Below, in pieces: positions 7,737 through 17,270 of a stretch of DNA of 64,000 nucleotides. Each line of letters opens with the position of its first letter. Position 1 is the first letter of the stretch. The notes below the pieces were generated by a model that was given only the letters and a program-made list of their open reading frames with translations, ran no database searches and was not told where the DNA came from. A program made the translations under genes and the position numbers. The DNA comes from Marinicauda algicola (lineage in GTDB: Bacteria; Pseudomonadota; Alphaproteobacteria; Caulobacterales; Maricaulaceae), in the NCBI RefSeq assembly GCF_017161425.1, contig NZ_CP071057.1, forward strand, positions 992,001 to 1,056,000. The letters run 5' to 3'.

Positions 7737-9149
7737 TTAATAGTGGATCACCCGCCCGTAGGCATCGAGCACGCTCTCGTGCATCATCTCCGACAGGGTC
7801 GGATGCGGGAAGACGGTGTGCATGAGCTCGGCCTCGGTCGTCTCCAGCGTCTTGCCGATCGCATAGCCCTGGATGAGCTCGGTGACGTCCGCGCCGATCA
7901 TGTGCGCGCCCAGCAGTTCCCCGGTCTTCCTGTCGAACACGGTCTTGACGAAGCCCTGGTCCTCGCCGAGCGCGATCGCCTTGCCGTTGCCCACGAAGGG
8001 GAACTTGCCCACGCGCACCTCGCGGCCGGCCTCCCTCGCCTTCTTCTCGGTCAGGCCGACCGAGGCGATCTGGGGATGGCAGTAGGTGCAGGCCGGGATG
8101 TTGGTGACGTCCATAGGATGGGGATCCTTGCCGGCGATCTTCTCCACGCAGATGATCCCCTCGTGGCTGGCCTTGTGGGCGAGCCAGGGCGCGCCGACGA
8201 CGTCGCCGATCGCGTAGAGCCCCTTCACCCCGGTGCGCAGGAATTCGTCGGTCACGACGTGGGATTTCTCGATCTTCACGCCGAGATCTTCCAGGCCGAG
8301 ATTCTCCACGTTGCCGACGATGCCGATGGCCAGGATCACGCGGTCGAACTCGGTGGTCGCGCTCTTGCCGTCCTTGGTCTTGATCGTGGCCTTCACGCTG
8401 TCCTTGCCCTTGTCGAGCTTCTCCACCTGGGCGGAGGTGTGGATGGTCAGCCCCTTCTTCGCGAAGACCTTCTCGGCCAGCGCCGAGACCTCCTCGTCCT
8501 CCTGCGGCACGACGCGGTCGAGCATTTCCACCACGGTCACGTCCGCACCCATGGTGGCGTAGAAGTCGGCGAACTCGATGCCGATCGCGCCCGAGCCGAT
8601 GACGAGGAGCTTCTTCGGCATGGCCTCGGGCACCATCGCCTCGCGATAGGTCCAGATCAGCCTGCCGTCCGGTTCAAGGCCCGCCTGCGGGATGGTGCGC
8701 GCGCGCGCGCCGGTCGCCAGGATGACATGCTTGGCCTGGTAGCTCTCCTCCTTGCCGTCCCGCTTCACGATCACCTTCGGGGCGTCCTTGCCCTTCTCCA
8801 GGCGCGCGGTGCCGTCGATCACGGTGATCTTGTTCTTCTTCATCAGGCCGGAGACGCCAGAGGAGAGCCGGTTGGCGACCTTGCGCGAGCGCTTGACGAC
8901 CGCATCCAGGTCGAAGCCGACATTGTCCGCCTTCAGCCCGAACTCGGAGGCGTGCTTCATCAGGTGATACACGTCGGCGGTGCGCAGCAGCGCCTTGGTC
9001 GGGATGCAGCCCCAGTTCAGGCAGATGCCGCCGAGCTTGTCGCGCTCGACCACGGCCGTCTTCATCCCGAGCTGGGCGCCCCGGATCGCGGCGACATAGC
9101 CGCCCGGTCCGCCGCCGACGACGATGAGATCGAACTGGGTATCGGCCAT
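7737..9149 (-). CDS. lpdA: Dihydrolipoyl dehydrogenase (E3)
   Basis: FAD enzyme that reoxidises dihydrolipoamide on E2 of the 2-oxoacid dehydrogenase and glycine-cleavage complexes, passing electrons to NAD. The 470-residue product has the FAD motif VVGGGPGGYVAA, the redox-active disulfide GGICLNWGCIPTKAL, an NAD site (VIGSGAIGIEF) and the C-terminal HTVFPHPTLSE with the catalytic histidine. Start at ATG 9149 with a GAAGGAA ribosome-binding site; the longer upstream frame is low-complexity and rejected. It lies about 5 kb from pdhABC and is probably the E3 for that complex. Confidence 0.95.
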   Translation of the reverse strand: MADTQFDLIVVGGGPGGYVAAIRGAQLGMKTAVVERDKLGGICLNWGCIPTKALLRTADVYHLMKHASEFGLKADNVGFDLDAVVKRSRKVANRLSSGVSGLMKKNKITVIDGTARLEKGKDAPKVIVKRDGKEESYQAKHVILATGARARTIPQAGLEPDGRLIWTYREAMVPEAMPKKLLVIGSGAIGIEFADFYATMGADVTVVEMLDRVVPQEDEEVSALAEKVFAKKGLTIHTSAQVEKLDKGKDSVKATIKTKDGKSATTEFDRVILAIGIVGNVENLGLEDLGVKIEKSHVVTDEFLRTGVKGLYAIGDVVGAPWLAHKASHEGIICVEKIAGKDPHPMDVTNIPACTYCHPQIASVGLTEKKAREAGREVRVGKFPFVGNGKAIALGEDQGFVKTVFDRKTGELLGAHMIGADVTELIQGYAIGKTLETTEAELMHTVFPHPTLSEMMHESVLDAYGRVIHY

Positions 9150-9569
9150 GGCAACGTTCCTTCGCGCAGATCTGACGTCCGGGGCTTGATGCGGCCCGGC
9201 GCGGCGAAAATCAACCGGGCGCCGCCGAACCGGGCTCGGCGGCGGTCGAGGGCGGTGCGCGCCCCCAGCGCTTGGCGGGCCGTCCGGGAACCCCGTGGCC
9301 GGCCCGGCCCGCAACCGCCCGTCTCTGCGAACGGCGGCGCCCGAAGGCCAGCGCAATGCGCGAGACGAAACAACGACTTCCCCTTACCGGCGAGGTGCTG
9401 GCGCGCGCCGGCGTCCACCTGAGCGGCTGTCTTCGAGGCATTGTCTGGCGGCACGTCGACAACTTATTCGCGATTGGCGCGGATTCGTACTCGCCCGTCG
9501 CTTGGCTCCGTGCTAGCGTTAACCATGCCGGGGAACCGGCCACATACATCTTGCTGGGAGGAAAGTTTC
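9150..9569. other. 420-bp intergenic region between divergent lpdA and the tail-collar genes
   Basis: No convincing gene was found on either strand. Possible frames here are low-complexity arginine/proline-rich shadows without ribosome-binding sites. The region must hold the lpdA promoter (near 9150) and the promoter of the first tail-collar gene (right end). The stretch around 9465-9560 is the least GC-rich part. No clear operator or riboswitch fold was recognised. Confidence 0.6.
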
Positions 9570-10169
9570 ATGAAACGACTAGTTGGTGCCGCGGCCGGCA
9601 TTTGCGGGCTCGCGAGCGTGCTGGGCGCCGCGCCTGCGGCGGCGCAGGAGCCGTTCATCGGCGAAATCCGCCAGATGCCGTACACCTTCTGCCCGCAGGG
9701 ATGGGCGTCGACCGAAGGCCAGTTGATGTCGATCAGCGCCAATCAGGCGCTGTTCTCGCTGCTCGGAACCAATTTCGGCGGCGACGGCCGCACGACCTTC
9801 GCCTTGCCGGATCTGCGCGGACGCGCTCCGCTCGGCCAGGGCACCGGGCCGGGCCTCTCGACGAGATTGCTTGGGCAGGCTTCGGGCACGGAAACCGTGA
9901 CCCTCACCGTCGCGGAGATGCCCACCCACAATCACGTGATGACGGCGACATCGTCTCCGCCCGACACCAATGCGCCCGACGGCGCGGCGTTCGGCACGTT
10001 CCCCGCCGGCCAGGCGATCTACGATGACGGGGGCGGCGCGCTCGACCATCAGCTGCGCGCGAACATGATCTCCTCCACCGGCGGAAACCAGCCGGTCCCC
10101 AACATGCAGCCCTACCTGGTCACGCGCTTCTGTATCGCGACCATGGGCATCTACCCGAGCCGCAACTAG
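9570..10169 (+). CDS. Exported phage-tail-collar-domain protein (copy 1)
   Basis: A 199-residue protein: signal peptide 1-25 (ending APAAAQ), then a tail-collar domain recognisable from EPFIGEIRQMPYTFCPQGW, the FALPDLRGRAPLGQGTGPG motif and the C-terminal PYLVTRFCIATMGIYPSR. The domain occurs in tail-fibre tips and in bacterial microcystin-dependent-protein-like (MdpB) proteins. Start at ATG 9570 with a strong GGGAGGA site 8 nt upstream. No other phage gene is nearby. The next gene is a clear tandem duplicate. Role unknown; an extracellular or surface binding protein is possible. Confidence 0.85.
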   Translation: MKRLVGAAAGICGLASVLGAAPAAAQEPFIGEIRQMPYTFCPQGWASTEGQLMSISANQALFSLLGTNFGGDGRTTFALPDLRGRAPLGQGTGPGLSTRLLGQASGTETVTLTVAEMPTHNHVMTATSSPPDTNAPDGAAFGTFPAGQAIYDDGGGALDHQLRANMISSTGGNQPVPNMQPYLVTRFCIATMGIYPSRN

Positions 10170-10188
10170 GCCAGGAAAGGGCTTTGCA

Positions 10189-10788
10189 ATGAGAGCCATA
10201 CTGAATGCGGCCCTTGCGGCCGGATCCATCGCCGCGGCAGCGACCGGCATCGCCCGGGCCGACGCAGATCCCTATATCGGCGAGATCATGATGGTCGGTT
10301 TCGACTTCTGTCCCCAAGGCTGGCAAGCCGCGGATGGAAGCACGCTGTCGATCGCAAGCAATACCGCGCTCTTTTCCCTGATCGGCACCCAGTTCGGCGG
10401 CAACGGCACCACGACGTTCAACGTACCCGATCTGCGGGGCCGTGTGCCGCTCGGCATTGGCCAGGGGCCGGGCCTGACGCCGCGAACCCAGGGCGAGGCG
10501 GGCGGAACGGAGACGGTCACGCTGACCGTGAACCAGCTTCCCGCACACAACCACGTGATGCAGGCCACGTCCTCGCCGCCCGATACCAACCTGCCTGACG
10601 GGGCCGCCTTCGGGACTTATCCGGCCGGCCAGGCGATCTACGACGACGGGGGCGGCGCACTGGATCACCAGTTCCGTCCGGACATGCTGTCGGTCACGGG
10701 ACAGGGCCAGCCCGTTCCGAACATGATGCCGTTCCAGACGATCCGCTACTGCATCGCGCTGGTAGGGATCTTCCCGCCGCGGCCCTAG
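10189..10788 (+). CDS. Exported phage-tail-collar-domain protein (copy 2)
   Basis: A 199-residue paralogue of the preceding gene, 19 nt downstream. It has a signal peptide (about 1-24), DPYIGEIMMVGFDFCPQGW, the FNVPDLRGRVPLGIGQGPG motif, the conserved GTETVTLTVNQLPAHNHVM stretch and a C-terminal cysteine motif. Both copies keep the same length and the same YDDGGGALDHQ and QPVPNM stretches, so they arose by tandem duplication and have both been kept. A strong terminator follows, so the two genes probably form a self-contained operon. Confidence 0.85.
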   Translation: MRAILNAALAAGSIAAAATGIARADADPYIGEIMMVGFDFCPQGWQAADGSTLSIASNTALFSLIGTQFGGNGTTTFNVPDLRGRVPLGIGQGPGLTPRTQGEAGGTETVTLTVNQLPAHNHVMQATSSPPDTNLPDGAAFGTYPAGQAIYDDGGGALDHQFRPDMLSVTGQGQPVPNMMPFQTIRYCIALVGIFPPRP

Positions 10789-10812
10789 GAATGCGGCCGC
10801 GACGAAAGGAAG

Positions 10813-10847
10813 GACGCCGTCCGGTTCCGCCGGGCGGCGTCTTTTTT
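10813..10847 (+). terminator. Rho-independent terminator after the tail-collar pair
   Basis: A 12-bp stem (GACGCCGTCCGG with one T-G wobble, 5-nt loop) is followed directly by six T residues, 25 nt past the stop of the second tail-collar gene. Confidence 0.93.
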
Positions 10848-10913
10848 ACGCCGGCGGCCTTTACGGACCACCCGCCCCTTGGCCATGCTCCGCGGCAAAT
10901 GGAGGACCTGCCC

Positions 10914-11819
10914 GTGACCATCGAAGCCCTGCGCACGCCGGACGAGCGATTCAAGGACCTGCCCGGCTGGAAATACACGCCGCGCTATATCGACGACCTG
11001 CCCGGCTACGAGGGTCTCAGGATGGCCGTTCACGACGAGGGGCCGAAGGAGAACGGCGCGCCGGTCTTCCTGTGCCTGCACGGCGAGCCGAGCTGGAGCT
11101 ATCTCTATCGCAAGATGGCGCCGGTCTTCCTGGCCGCCGGGGCGCGCGTCGTCATGCCCGACCTGTTCGGCTTCGGGCGCTCCGACAAGCCGGTCGAGGA
11201 CACCGTCTACACGTTTCACTGGCACAGGAATTACCTGAAGGCCCTGTTCGAGCGGCTCGACCTATCCGATGTCTGCCTCGTCTGCCAGGACTGGGGCGGG
11301 ATGCTCGGGCTCACCCTGCCGATGGACTATCCCGATCGCTTCACCCGGCTCATCGTGATGAATACCGGCATCGGTATCGGCAAGAGCCCGGGGCCGGGCT
11401 TCGAGGCCTGGCGCGAGTACGCGCGCACCCATCCCGACATGGATGTCGGCGCGCTGCTGAAGCGGGCGACGCCCGGCATGAGCGACGACGAGGCCAGGGC
11501 CTATGCCGCCCCCTTCCCGGATCAGCGCTACAAGGCGGGCGTGCGCCGCTTCCCCGCCATCGTGCCGACCGATCCGGACATGGAGGGCGTGGAGACCGGC
11601 AAGCAGGCGCTGAAGTTCTGGAGCCAGGAGTGGAGCGGCGAGAGCTTCATGGCGATCGGCAAGCAGGATCCCGTGCTCGGCCCCGGCGTGATGGAAAGCC
11701 TGCGCAGCGTCATCCGCGGCTGCCCGGAGCCGATGATCATCGAGGACGGCGGCCACTTCGTGCAGGAATGGGGCGAGCCCATCGCGAGGGCGGCGCTGAA
11801 GCGGTTCGGGATGGGCTAG
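10914..11819 (+). CDS. Haloalkane dehalogenase (alpha/beta hydrolase, HLD-I type)
   Basis: Hydrolyses carbon-halogen bonds of haloalkanes to alcohol and halide. With the GTG start at 10914 (ribosome-binding GGAGG 8 nt upstream) the protein is 301 residues, the family length, and begins TIEALRTPDERF as is usual for subfamily I. Visible features are the oxyanion HGEP motif (56-59), the nucleophile Asp126 in CQDWGG with halide-binding Trp127, a likely acid Asp252 and catalytic His281 in DGGHFVQEW. Natural substrates cannot be read from sequence. An ATG at 10899 is an alternative start. Confidence 0.88.
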   Translation: MTIEALRTPDERFKDLPGWKYTPRYIDDLPGYEGLRMAVHDEGPKENGAPVFLCLHGEPSWSYLYRKMAPVFLAAGARVVMPDLFGFGRSDKPVEDTVYTFHWHRNYLKALFERLDLSDVCLVCQDWGGMLGLTLPMDYPDRFTRLIVMNTGIGIGKSPGPGFEAWREYARTHPDMDVGALLKRATPGMSDDEARAYAAPFPDQRYKAGVRRFPAIVPTDPDMEGVETGKQALKFWSQEWSGESFMAIGKQDPVLGPGVMESLRSVIRGCPEPMIIEDGGHFVQEWGEPIARAALKRFGMG

Positions 11820-12115
11820 GTCCGGCCCAGCTCGCCGATCCAGGCCTCGTGCGCCGTCAATCCGTCGCATGCCCGGTCGAGATCGGCATAGGCCTCGCCG
11901 AACTCGCGCTTGAACGCGTCGAAGGCGGCCGCGCTTGCCCACCGGTCGATCGTCAGGAACAGTTCCGGATCATCCGGGCTCTGGAATAACCCGGTGCCGA
12001 GATAGCCGCCTGCCCTCCCGAAGAGTGCCGCCCACGTCCCGTCCGCACGGTAGGCGGCGATGAAGTCCTCCCGGTTCTCAGCAGGCACCCGATAGGACCA
12101 GATCGTGACGTACAT
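11816..12115 (-). CDS. Small ABM-like (dimeric alpha/beta-barrel) protein
   Basis: A 99-residue protein with the MYVTIWSYRVPAENREDFIA opening and a LFLTIDRWAS strand typical of antibiotic-biosynthesis-monooxygenase-like folds. Such proteins are heme- or cofactor-free oxygenases or have lost activity. Start taken at ATG 12115; an ATG at 12145 would add ten residues with no better ribosome-binding site. Its stop overlaps that of the convergent dehalogenase by 4 nt. No specific function can be assigned. Confidence 0.7.
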   Translation of the reverse strand: MYVTIWSYRVPAENREDFIAAYRADGTWAALFGRAGGYLGTGLFQSPDDPELFLTIDRWASAAAFDAFKREFGEAYADLDRACDGLTAHEAWIGELGRT

Positions 12116-12377
12116 GAGCCTGCAGTCCCCGAATCCATCCGACACGCGCGTCCACAGTCTCGATTCACGGTCTTACTCGCGGCCTCGCGCCCGGTAAACC
12201 GGCCGGTTCGGCGCCATCGCGCCGTTGCGAGGCCAGCGCCTCCCGTCGGCTCGCGAACCGGGATGCCGGCTTCGGGGGCTGCTCCCGGAAAGCTTCATTC
12301 CCCGCTTGCCTCCCGCGCCGGCGCGCGCTCTCCTCCCGGCGAACCGCCGGAGCTGCCGATGCCGATGGAGACCGCCG

Positions 12378-13532
12378 ATGAAAGCCTTCGCCTGCGCGCT
12401 GCTTGCTGCGGGAAGCCTCGCCATGGCCGCTGACGCGCAGGAGCGCGTGCGCGCCCGCGACATAGGGCTGGCACCGGGCATTCTCGAGCCGGGCCCGCTC
12501 AACGCCATCACCGACGTGGCGGGCGTGCGGGTCGGCCATGTCACGCTAATCGAGGAACCGACGGTCCGCACCGGGGTGACGGCAATCCTGCCCCATGGCG
12601 GCGATCTCTTCGCCGACAAGGTCCCGGCCGGCGTCGTGGTCGGCAACGGCTACGGCAAGATGATGGGCATCAGCCAGATCGAGGAACTCGGCGAGATAGA
12701 GACCCCGATCCTCTTGACCAACACGCTCGCCGTGCCGCGCGCCGCGGACGCGATTCTCGACTGGACGCTGTCGCGGCCCGGGAACGCCGGCATCGGCTCG
12801 GTCAACATGGTGGTCGGGGAAACCAATGATGGCGGGCTCAACGACATCCGCGCCCGCGTCGTCACGCCCGCCCACGGGCTCGAAGCGATCGAGAGCGCAT
12901 CCACGGGCCCGGTCGGGGAAGGCGCGGTCGGGGCCGGGGCGGGCACGATCGCCTTCGGCTGGAAGGGCGGTATCGGCACCAGTTCGCGCGCCCTGCCCGA
13001 AAGCCTCGGCGGCTACACGCTCGGAGTCCTCGTCCAGAGCAATTTCGGCGGCGTGCTGGTGATGGACGGGCTGCCGGTCGGCGAGCGTCTCGGGCATTTC
13101 TACCTGTCCGACCACGTCGCCGACGACCGCGCCGACGGTTCGATCATGATCGTGGTGGCGACCGACGCCCCTCTCTCGGACCGCAATCTCACCCGCCTCG
13201 CCCGGCGCGCGCTCGCCGGCCTCGCGCGGACCGGGGCCTCGATGACCAACGGGTCGGGCGACTATGTCATCGCGTTTTCCACCGCCGAGGCCGTGCGGCG
13301 CACGCCCGAGCGCCGCTCGGCGCAAGCGGAGGTCACGGAGCTGGCGAATTCGGCGATGAGCCCGCTCTTCCAGGCGGTCATCGAGGCGACGGAGGAAGCG
13401 ATCCTGAACTCGCTGCTGATGGCGCAGACGGCGAGCTATCGCCGCCCCGACGGCAGCCTGCGCACCGTGGAGGCCCTGCCGGTCGATCGGGTGCGGGCGA
13501 TGGTGGCCGAACGTGATTCGCAAAGCCCATAG
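12378..13532 (+). CDS. P1-family (DmpA/BapA-like) aminopeptidase, exported
   Basis: N-terminal-nucleophile peptidase of family S58, which self-cleaves into alpha and beta chains and removes N-terminal D- or beta-amino acids or ordinary residues. The 384-residue product has a signal peptide (1-21, ending AMAADAQ), the family opening GPLNAITDVAGVRVGHVTL, a GNGYGKMMG loop, and the cleavage/nucleophile region LVQSNFGG with Ser221. Start at ATG 12378 begins the signal peptide; the longer frame upstream is arginine-rich shadow. Predicted periplasmic. Substrate unknown. Confidence 0.9.
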   Translation: MKAFACALLAAGSLAMAADAQERVRARDIGLAPGILEPGPLNAITDVAGVRVGHVTLIEEPTVRTGVTAILPHGGDLFADKVPAGVVVGNGYGKMMGISQIEELGEIETPILLTNTLAVPRAADAILDWTLSRPGNAGIGSVNMVVGETNDGGLNDIRARVVTPAHGLEAIESASTGPVGEGAVGAGAGTIAFGWKGGIGTSSRALPESLGGYTLGVLVQSNFGGVLVMDGLPVGERLGHFYLSDHVADDRADGSIMIVVATDAPLSDRNLTRLARRALAGLARTGASMTNGSGDYVIAFSTAEAVRRTPERRSAQAEVTELANSAMSPLFQAVIEATEEAILNSLLMAQTASYRRPDGSLRTVEALPVDRVRAMVAERDSQSP

Positions 13533-13620
13533 CGAGTCGGTCTAACGCTTCCTTTACGCTGTCGCGCTAAGGTCCCCGCACGATCCGCAGAAAAGGCGGA
13601 CGGTGGATGGGGTAAGTTGG

Positions 13621-13932
13621 ATGAAGCTGAAGCGCTTCGCTCCGACCGTTTTTATCGCCGGCGCGATTGCCTATCTCGGCTATCACGCGCTGGAAGGCGA
13701 TTCCGGTCTCTACAGCTACTGGGTCACGCTCTCGCGCATCGCGGAGACCGAGAGCGAGCTCGATCTTGCCCGCGCCGAGCGCATCGCGCTGGAGGACAAG
13801 GTCGCGCGCCTGTCGCCGGAAAGCGGCGAGCTCGATCTCGACTATGTCGAGGAACGCGCCCGCGAAGTGCTGAACTTCGCCCATCCCGACGAGATCATCG
13901 TGCGCATCGAGCCCCAGCGGGCCCGCTACTGA
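13621..13932 (+). CDS. ftsB: Septum-formation initiator family protein (FtsB/DivIC-like)
   Basis: A 103-residue protein with one N-terminal membrane helix (about 7-23) followed by a short coiled coil (about 40-70, RIAETESELDLARAERIALEDK) and a C-terminal YVEERAREVLNFAHPDEIIV motif as in FtsB/DivIC. In division, FtsB bridges FtsQ and FtsL in the divisome. The start at 13621 gives the usual length; an ATG at 13603 is possible. Position just before pdhA matches many alphaproteobacteria, where it follows eno. Confidence 0.88.
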   Translation: MKLKRFAPTVFIAGAIAYLGYHALEGDSGLYSYWVTLSRIAETESELDLARAERIALEDKVARLSPESGELDLDYVEERAREVLNFAHPDEIIVRIEPQRARY

Positions 13933-14072
13933 CGCGCCCGGCCGCCGCGCCCGGCCGGCTGCGTTAATTCGCAAGCGCAGCAAACCATTCCCGCTTTACC
14001 TGCGTTAGCCTTCCCTGCTAAGTCCGACGCGACAACAGACAGGGAGCGCGGCGTTTCGTTCGCGTGCGAAAT

Positions 14073-15119
14073 ATGGCCAGCAAGGGCTCGTCCTCCTCGA
14101 ATTCCTCCTCCAGGTCCTCAAGCTCGAAGAAATCCGGCACCAGGACGCAGCTGCCCGTCGGCAAGGACGAGATGCTGTCCTGGTACCGCGACATGCTGCT
14201 CATCCGCCGCTTCGAGGAGAAGGCCGGCCAGCTATACGGCATGGGCCTCATCGCCGGCTTCTGCCACCTCTATATCGGCCAGGAGGCCGTGGTCGTCGGG
14301 GTGCAGGGCGCGCTCGAAGAGGGCGACCAGGTCATCACCGGCTATCGCGACCATGGCCACATGCTCGCGACGGGCATGGACCCCAATGGCGTGATGGCCG
14401 AGCTGACGGGCCGCGCAGGCGGCTACTCGAAGGGCAAGGGCGGCTCCATGCACATGTTCAGCCGGGAGAAGAACTTCTTCGGCGGACACGGCATCGTCGG
14501 CGCGCAGGTCTCGATCGGCACCGGCCTGGCACTGGCCAACAAGTACAAGGAAAACGGCAAGGTCTGCGCGACCTATTTCGGCGACGGCGCGGCCAACCAG
14601 GGCCAGGTCTACGAGAGCTTCAACATGGCCAAGCTCTGGGATCTGCCGGTGGTCTACATCATCGAGAACAACCAGTACGCCATGGGCACCAGCGTGAAGC
14701 GGGCCTCGGCCGAGACCCATCTCTACAAGCGCGGCGTCTCCTTCAACATCCCCGGCGAGGAAGTCGACGGGATGGACGTGATCGCCGTCAACAAGGCGGC
14801 GGAAAAGGCGATCGAGCACGCGCGATCCGGCAAGGGGCCGTACATCCTGGAGATGAAGACCTACCGCTATCGCGGCCACTCCATGTCGGACCCGGCGAAG
14901 TACCGCTCGCGCGAGGAGGTCGACGACATCCGCTCCCAGTCCGACCCGATCGAGGGCGCGAAGAAGAAGATCCTCGAGGCCGGCTATGCCGACGAGGAGG
15001 CGCTGAAGAAGATGGACAAGGAGATCAAGGAGATCGTCTCCGAGTCCGCCGATTTCGCGCGCGAGAGCCCCGAGCCCGATCCGTCCGAGCTCTATACCGA
15101 AGTTCTGGTCGAAGGCTGA
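14073..15119 (+). CDS. pdhA: Pyruvate dehydrogenase E1 component, alpha subunit
   Basis: Thiamine-diphosphate-dependent decarboxylase subunit of the pyruvate dehydrogenase complex. The 348-residue protein has a serine- and lysine-rich N-terminal tail (1-25), the [18 protein letters not shown] opening, and the cofactor motif [10 protein letters not shown]...[10 protein letters not shown]. The phosphorylation-loop-like [18 protein letters not shown] is also present. Start at ATG 14073; a GTG 9 nt upstream is possible and no strong ribosome-binding site is seen. It is first gene of pdhA-pdhB-orf-orf-pdhC. Confidence 0.96.
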   Translation: MASKGSSSSNSSSRSSSSKKSGTRTQLPVGKDEMLSWYRDMLLIRRFEEKAGQLYGMGLIAGFCHLYIGQEAVVVGVQGALEEGDQVITGYRDHGHMLATGMDPNGVMAELTGRAGGYSKGKGGSMHMFSREKNFFGGHGIVGAQVSIGTGLALANKYKENGKVCATYFGDGAANQGQVYESFNMAKLWDLPVVYIIENNQYAMGTSVKRASAETHLYKRGVSFNIPGEEVDGMDVIAVNKAAEKAIEHARSGKGPYILEMKTYRYRGHSMSDPAKYRSREEVDDIRSQSDPIEGAKKKILEAGYADEEALKKMDKEIKEIVSESADFARESPEPDPSELYTEVLVEG

Positions 15120-15126
15120 TTTCAAG

Positions 15127-16560
15127 ATGCCCATCGAAGTTCTCATGCCCGCCCTGTCCCCCACGATGGAGGAGGGCACGCTCGCCAAGTGGAACGTGAA
15201 ACCCGGCGACGAGGTGAAATCGGGCGACGTGATCGCCGAGATCGAGACCGACAAGGCCACGATGGAAGTCGAGGCCGTCGAGGAAGGCACGGTCGGCAAG
15301 CTCCTCGTGGAGGAGGGCACCGAAGGGGTGAAGGTCAACGAGGTGATCGCCCTCCTGCTCGAGGAGGACGAGGACGAGAGCGCGCTCGAGGACTACGCGC
15401 CCGGCGAGGACAAGCCGGAGGCGAAGTCCGGTGCGTCCTCCGAAGAAGCGGGCGAGGAGGAGGCCGAGGCCGAGGAGAAGCCTTCCTCCGGCAAGGGCGA
15501 ACCCGGGCAAATCGAGAAGATCGTCCATGCCCGCCCCGGCGCTTCCGATCCGGAGATCCCCGAAGGAACCGCGATGAAGGAAACCGCCGTGCGCGACGCG
15601 CTGCGCGACGCCATGGCCGAGGAGATGCGCCGCGACGAGACGGTCTTCGTCATGGGCGAGGAAGTCGCCGAATACCAGGGCGCCTACAAGGTCACGCGCG
15701 GCCTGCTGGACGAGTTCGGGCCCAGGCGCGTCATCGACACCCCGATCACCGAGCACGGCTTTGCCGGCGTCGGCGTCGGGGCGGCCTTCGGCAAGCTGAA
15801 GCCGGTCGTGGAGTTCATGACCTTCAACTTCGCCATGCAGGCCATCGACCAGATCATCAACTCGGCGGCGAAGACCCTCTACATGTCCGGCGGCCAGATG
15901 GGCTGCCCGATCGTGTTCCGCGGCCCCAACGGGGCGGCGAGCCGGGTCGGCGCCCAGCACAGCCAGGACTATTCGGCCTGGTACGCGAACGTGCCGGGCC
16001 TCAAGGTCGTCGCGCCCTGGGACGCCGCCGACGCCAAGGGCCTTCTGAAGGCCGCGATCCGCGATCCCAACCCGGTCATCTTCCTCGAACATGAACTCAT
16101 GTACGGGGAAAGCTTCGACGTGCCGGACATGGAGGACTGGGTCCTGCCGATCGGCAAGGCGAAGGTGCGCCGCGAAGGCTCCGACCTCACCATCACCGCG
16201 CACTCGCGCATGGTCGGCTTCGCCCTGAAGGCGGCGGAGCAGCTGTCCGAGGAGCACGGCATCGAGGCGGAGGTCATAGACCTCAGAACGCTGCGCCCGC
16301 TGGATACGCAGACGATCATCGAGTCGGTGAGGAAGACCAATCGCATCGTCTGCGCCGAAGAGGGCTGGGGCCGCTGCGGCATCGGCGCGGAGATCGCCGC
16401 GGTCGTCACCGCGGAAGCCTTCGACTATCTCGACGCCCCGCCGGCGCGCGTGCACCAGGCCGACGTGCCCCTGCCCTATGCGGCGAACCTCGAGAAGCTC
16501 TCGCTTCCCGGCGTCGAGGACATCGTCGCGGCGGCGAAGGCCGTCTGCTACGTGGAGTAA
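15127..16560 (+). CDS. pdhB: Pyruvate dehydrogenase E1 component, beta subunit with N-terminal lipoyl domain
   Basis: Partner of PdhA in pyruvate decarboxylation and reductive acetylation of lipoamide. The 477-residue product carries an N-terminal lipoyl domain (1-80, lipoylated lysine in [15 protein letters not shown]), an acidic linker (about 85-140) and the E1-beta transketolase-like domain from about 145. E1-beta with its own lipoyl domain is known in alphaproteobacteria. The lipoyl domain is nearly the same as that of pdhC. It starts 7 nt after pdhA. Confidence 0.96.
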   Translation: MPIEVLMPALSPTMEEGTLAKWNVKPGDEVKSGDVIAEIETDKATMEVEAVEEGTVGKLLVEEGTEGVKVNEVIALLLEEDEDESALEDYAPGEDKPEAKSGASSEEAGEEEAEAEEKPSSGKGEPGQIEKIVHARPGASDPEIPEGTAMKETAVRDALRDAMAEEMRRDETVFVMGEEVAEYQGAYKVTRGLLDEFGPRRVIDTPITEHGFAGVGVGAAFGKLKPVVEFMTFNFAMQAIDQIINSAAKTLYMSGGQMGCPIVFRGPNGAASRVGAQHSQDYSAWYANVPGLKVVAPWDAADAKGLLKAAIRDPNPVIFLEHELMYGESFDVPDMEDWVLPIGKAKVRREGSDLTITAHSRMVGFALKAAEQLSEEHGIEAEVIDLRTLRPLDTQTIIESVRKTNRIVCAEEGWGRCGIGAEIAAVVTAEAFDYLDAPPARVHQADVPLPYAANLEKLSLPGVEDIVAAAKAVCYVE

Positions 16561-16564
16561 CGCC

Positions 16565-16831
16565 ATGGCGCAGGATTTCGGCACCCCGCCCTTCTTCGTC
16601 GCCTTCCGCTCGGAAGACGGCGAGATCACCGTGCACATCGACACCGAGGTGATCGAGAGCGCGAGCCACGCCGGAATCCTGCTCGCCGACTTCTCCAAGC
16701 ACATGGCGATCGCGCTCGCCCAGACCGGCAAGGCCTCGAGCCCGGACGCGGCGATGGACGAGATGCTCGACCTGTTCGAGGCCGAGCTGAACAACCCGAC
16801 CGACACGCCTCGCGGCGGGATCGCGAACTGA
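16565..16831 (+). CDS. Small DUF5076-like protein within the pdh operon
   Basis: An 88-residue protein beginning [20 protein letters not shown]. It starts 4 nt after the pdhB stop, and the next gene follows within 10 nt. No signal peptide or membrane segment. The [20 protein letters not shown] core resembles the DUF5076 family found next to pdh genes in related bacteria; that assignment is from memory of the family, not a search. Tight spacing argues for co-expression with E1. Function unknown. Confidence 0.75.
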   Translation: MAQDFGTPPFFVAFRSEDGEITVHIDTEVIESASHAGILLADFSKHMAIALAQTGKASSPDAAMDEMLDLFEAELNNPTDTPRGGIAN

Positions 16832-16839
16832 GGGTGATG

Positions 16840-17256
16840 ATGAGCGAAGCCGACGTCATCGAGCAGCTGGTGGAATACATGAACGTCCTGATGATGGGCG
16901 TGTCGGTGTTCTTCACCATCGTCTCGGCCTATGTCGTCGCGCTCTACGCCTTCCTGGCGCGGGCGGGCTTCTTCCTGAAGCTCTTCGCCTTCGCCTTCTT
17001 CACGGCCGCGGTCGGCTTCCTGATCGTCTTCTTCCTCGGCGCGCAGACCCAGCACGAGGGCCTGTTGCAGACCCTCTACCTGATCGAGCAGACCCACGGC
17101 CTGTCCCCGGCCGGCCAGGCGGCCCTCGCCAATTCGGCAGGCGGGATCGACGCGCGCATCGAGACGGTGATGTGGGCGGTCGGGCTCGGCTTCTACATCG
17201 CCGCCTTCTTCCTCACCTTCTTCCCGCGCCTGACCCTGCGCGCCACGACCGACTGA
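16840..17256 (+). CDS. Small membrane protein within the pdh operon
   Basis: A 138-residue protein with three predicted membrane helices: about 15-37 ([22 protein letters not shown]), 45-67 ([22 protein letters not shown]) and 112-130 ([19 protein letters not shown]). Three starts compete (GTG 16834, ATG 16837, ATG 16840); the last is best spaced from AGGG. It lies between the DUF5076-like gene and pdhC (14 nt gap), so it is transcribed with pyruvate dehydrogenase. No recognised family; a link to the complex is inference from position. Confidence 0.78.
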   Translation: MSEADVIEQLVEYMNVLMMGVSVFFTIVSAYVVALYAFLARAGFFLKLFAFAFFTAAVGFLIVFFLGAQTQHEGLLQTLYLIEQTHGLSPAGQAALANSAGGIDARIETVMWAVGLGFYIAAFFLTFFPRLTLRATTD

Positions 17257-17270
17257 CCGGAGCTTTCCAG

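Noticed and set aside
9062-9454. Possible gene in the lpdA upstream region (minus strand)
   Set aside because: Low-complexity product, overlaps the lpdA start, and no ribosome-binding site.
9570-10788. Prophage or tailocin remnant
   Set aside because: Only collar-domain proteins with signal peptides are present; no capsid, terminase, portal, tail or integrase gene lies nearby.
15025-17097. 690-codon minus-strand frame across pdhB
   Set aside because: Antisense of pdhB and its neighbours, which have clear catalytic motifs on the plus strand; the frame reads as histidine/glycine/leucine-rich antisense sequence.
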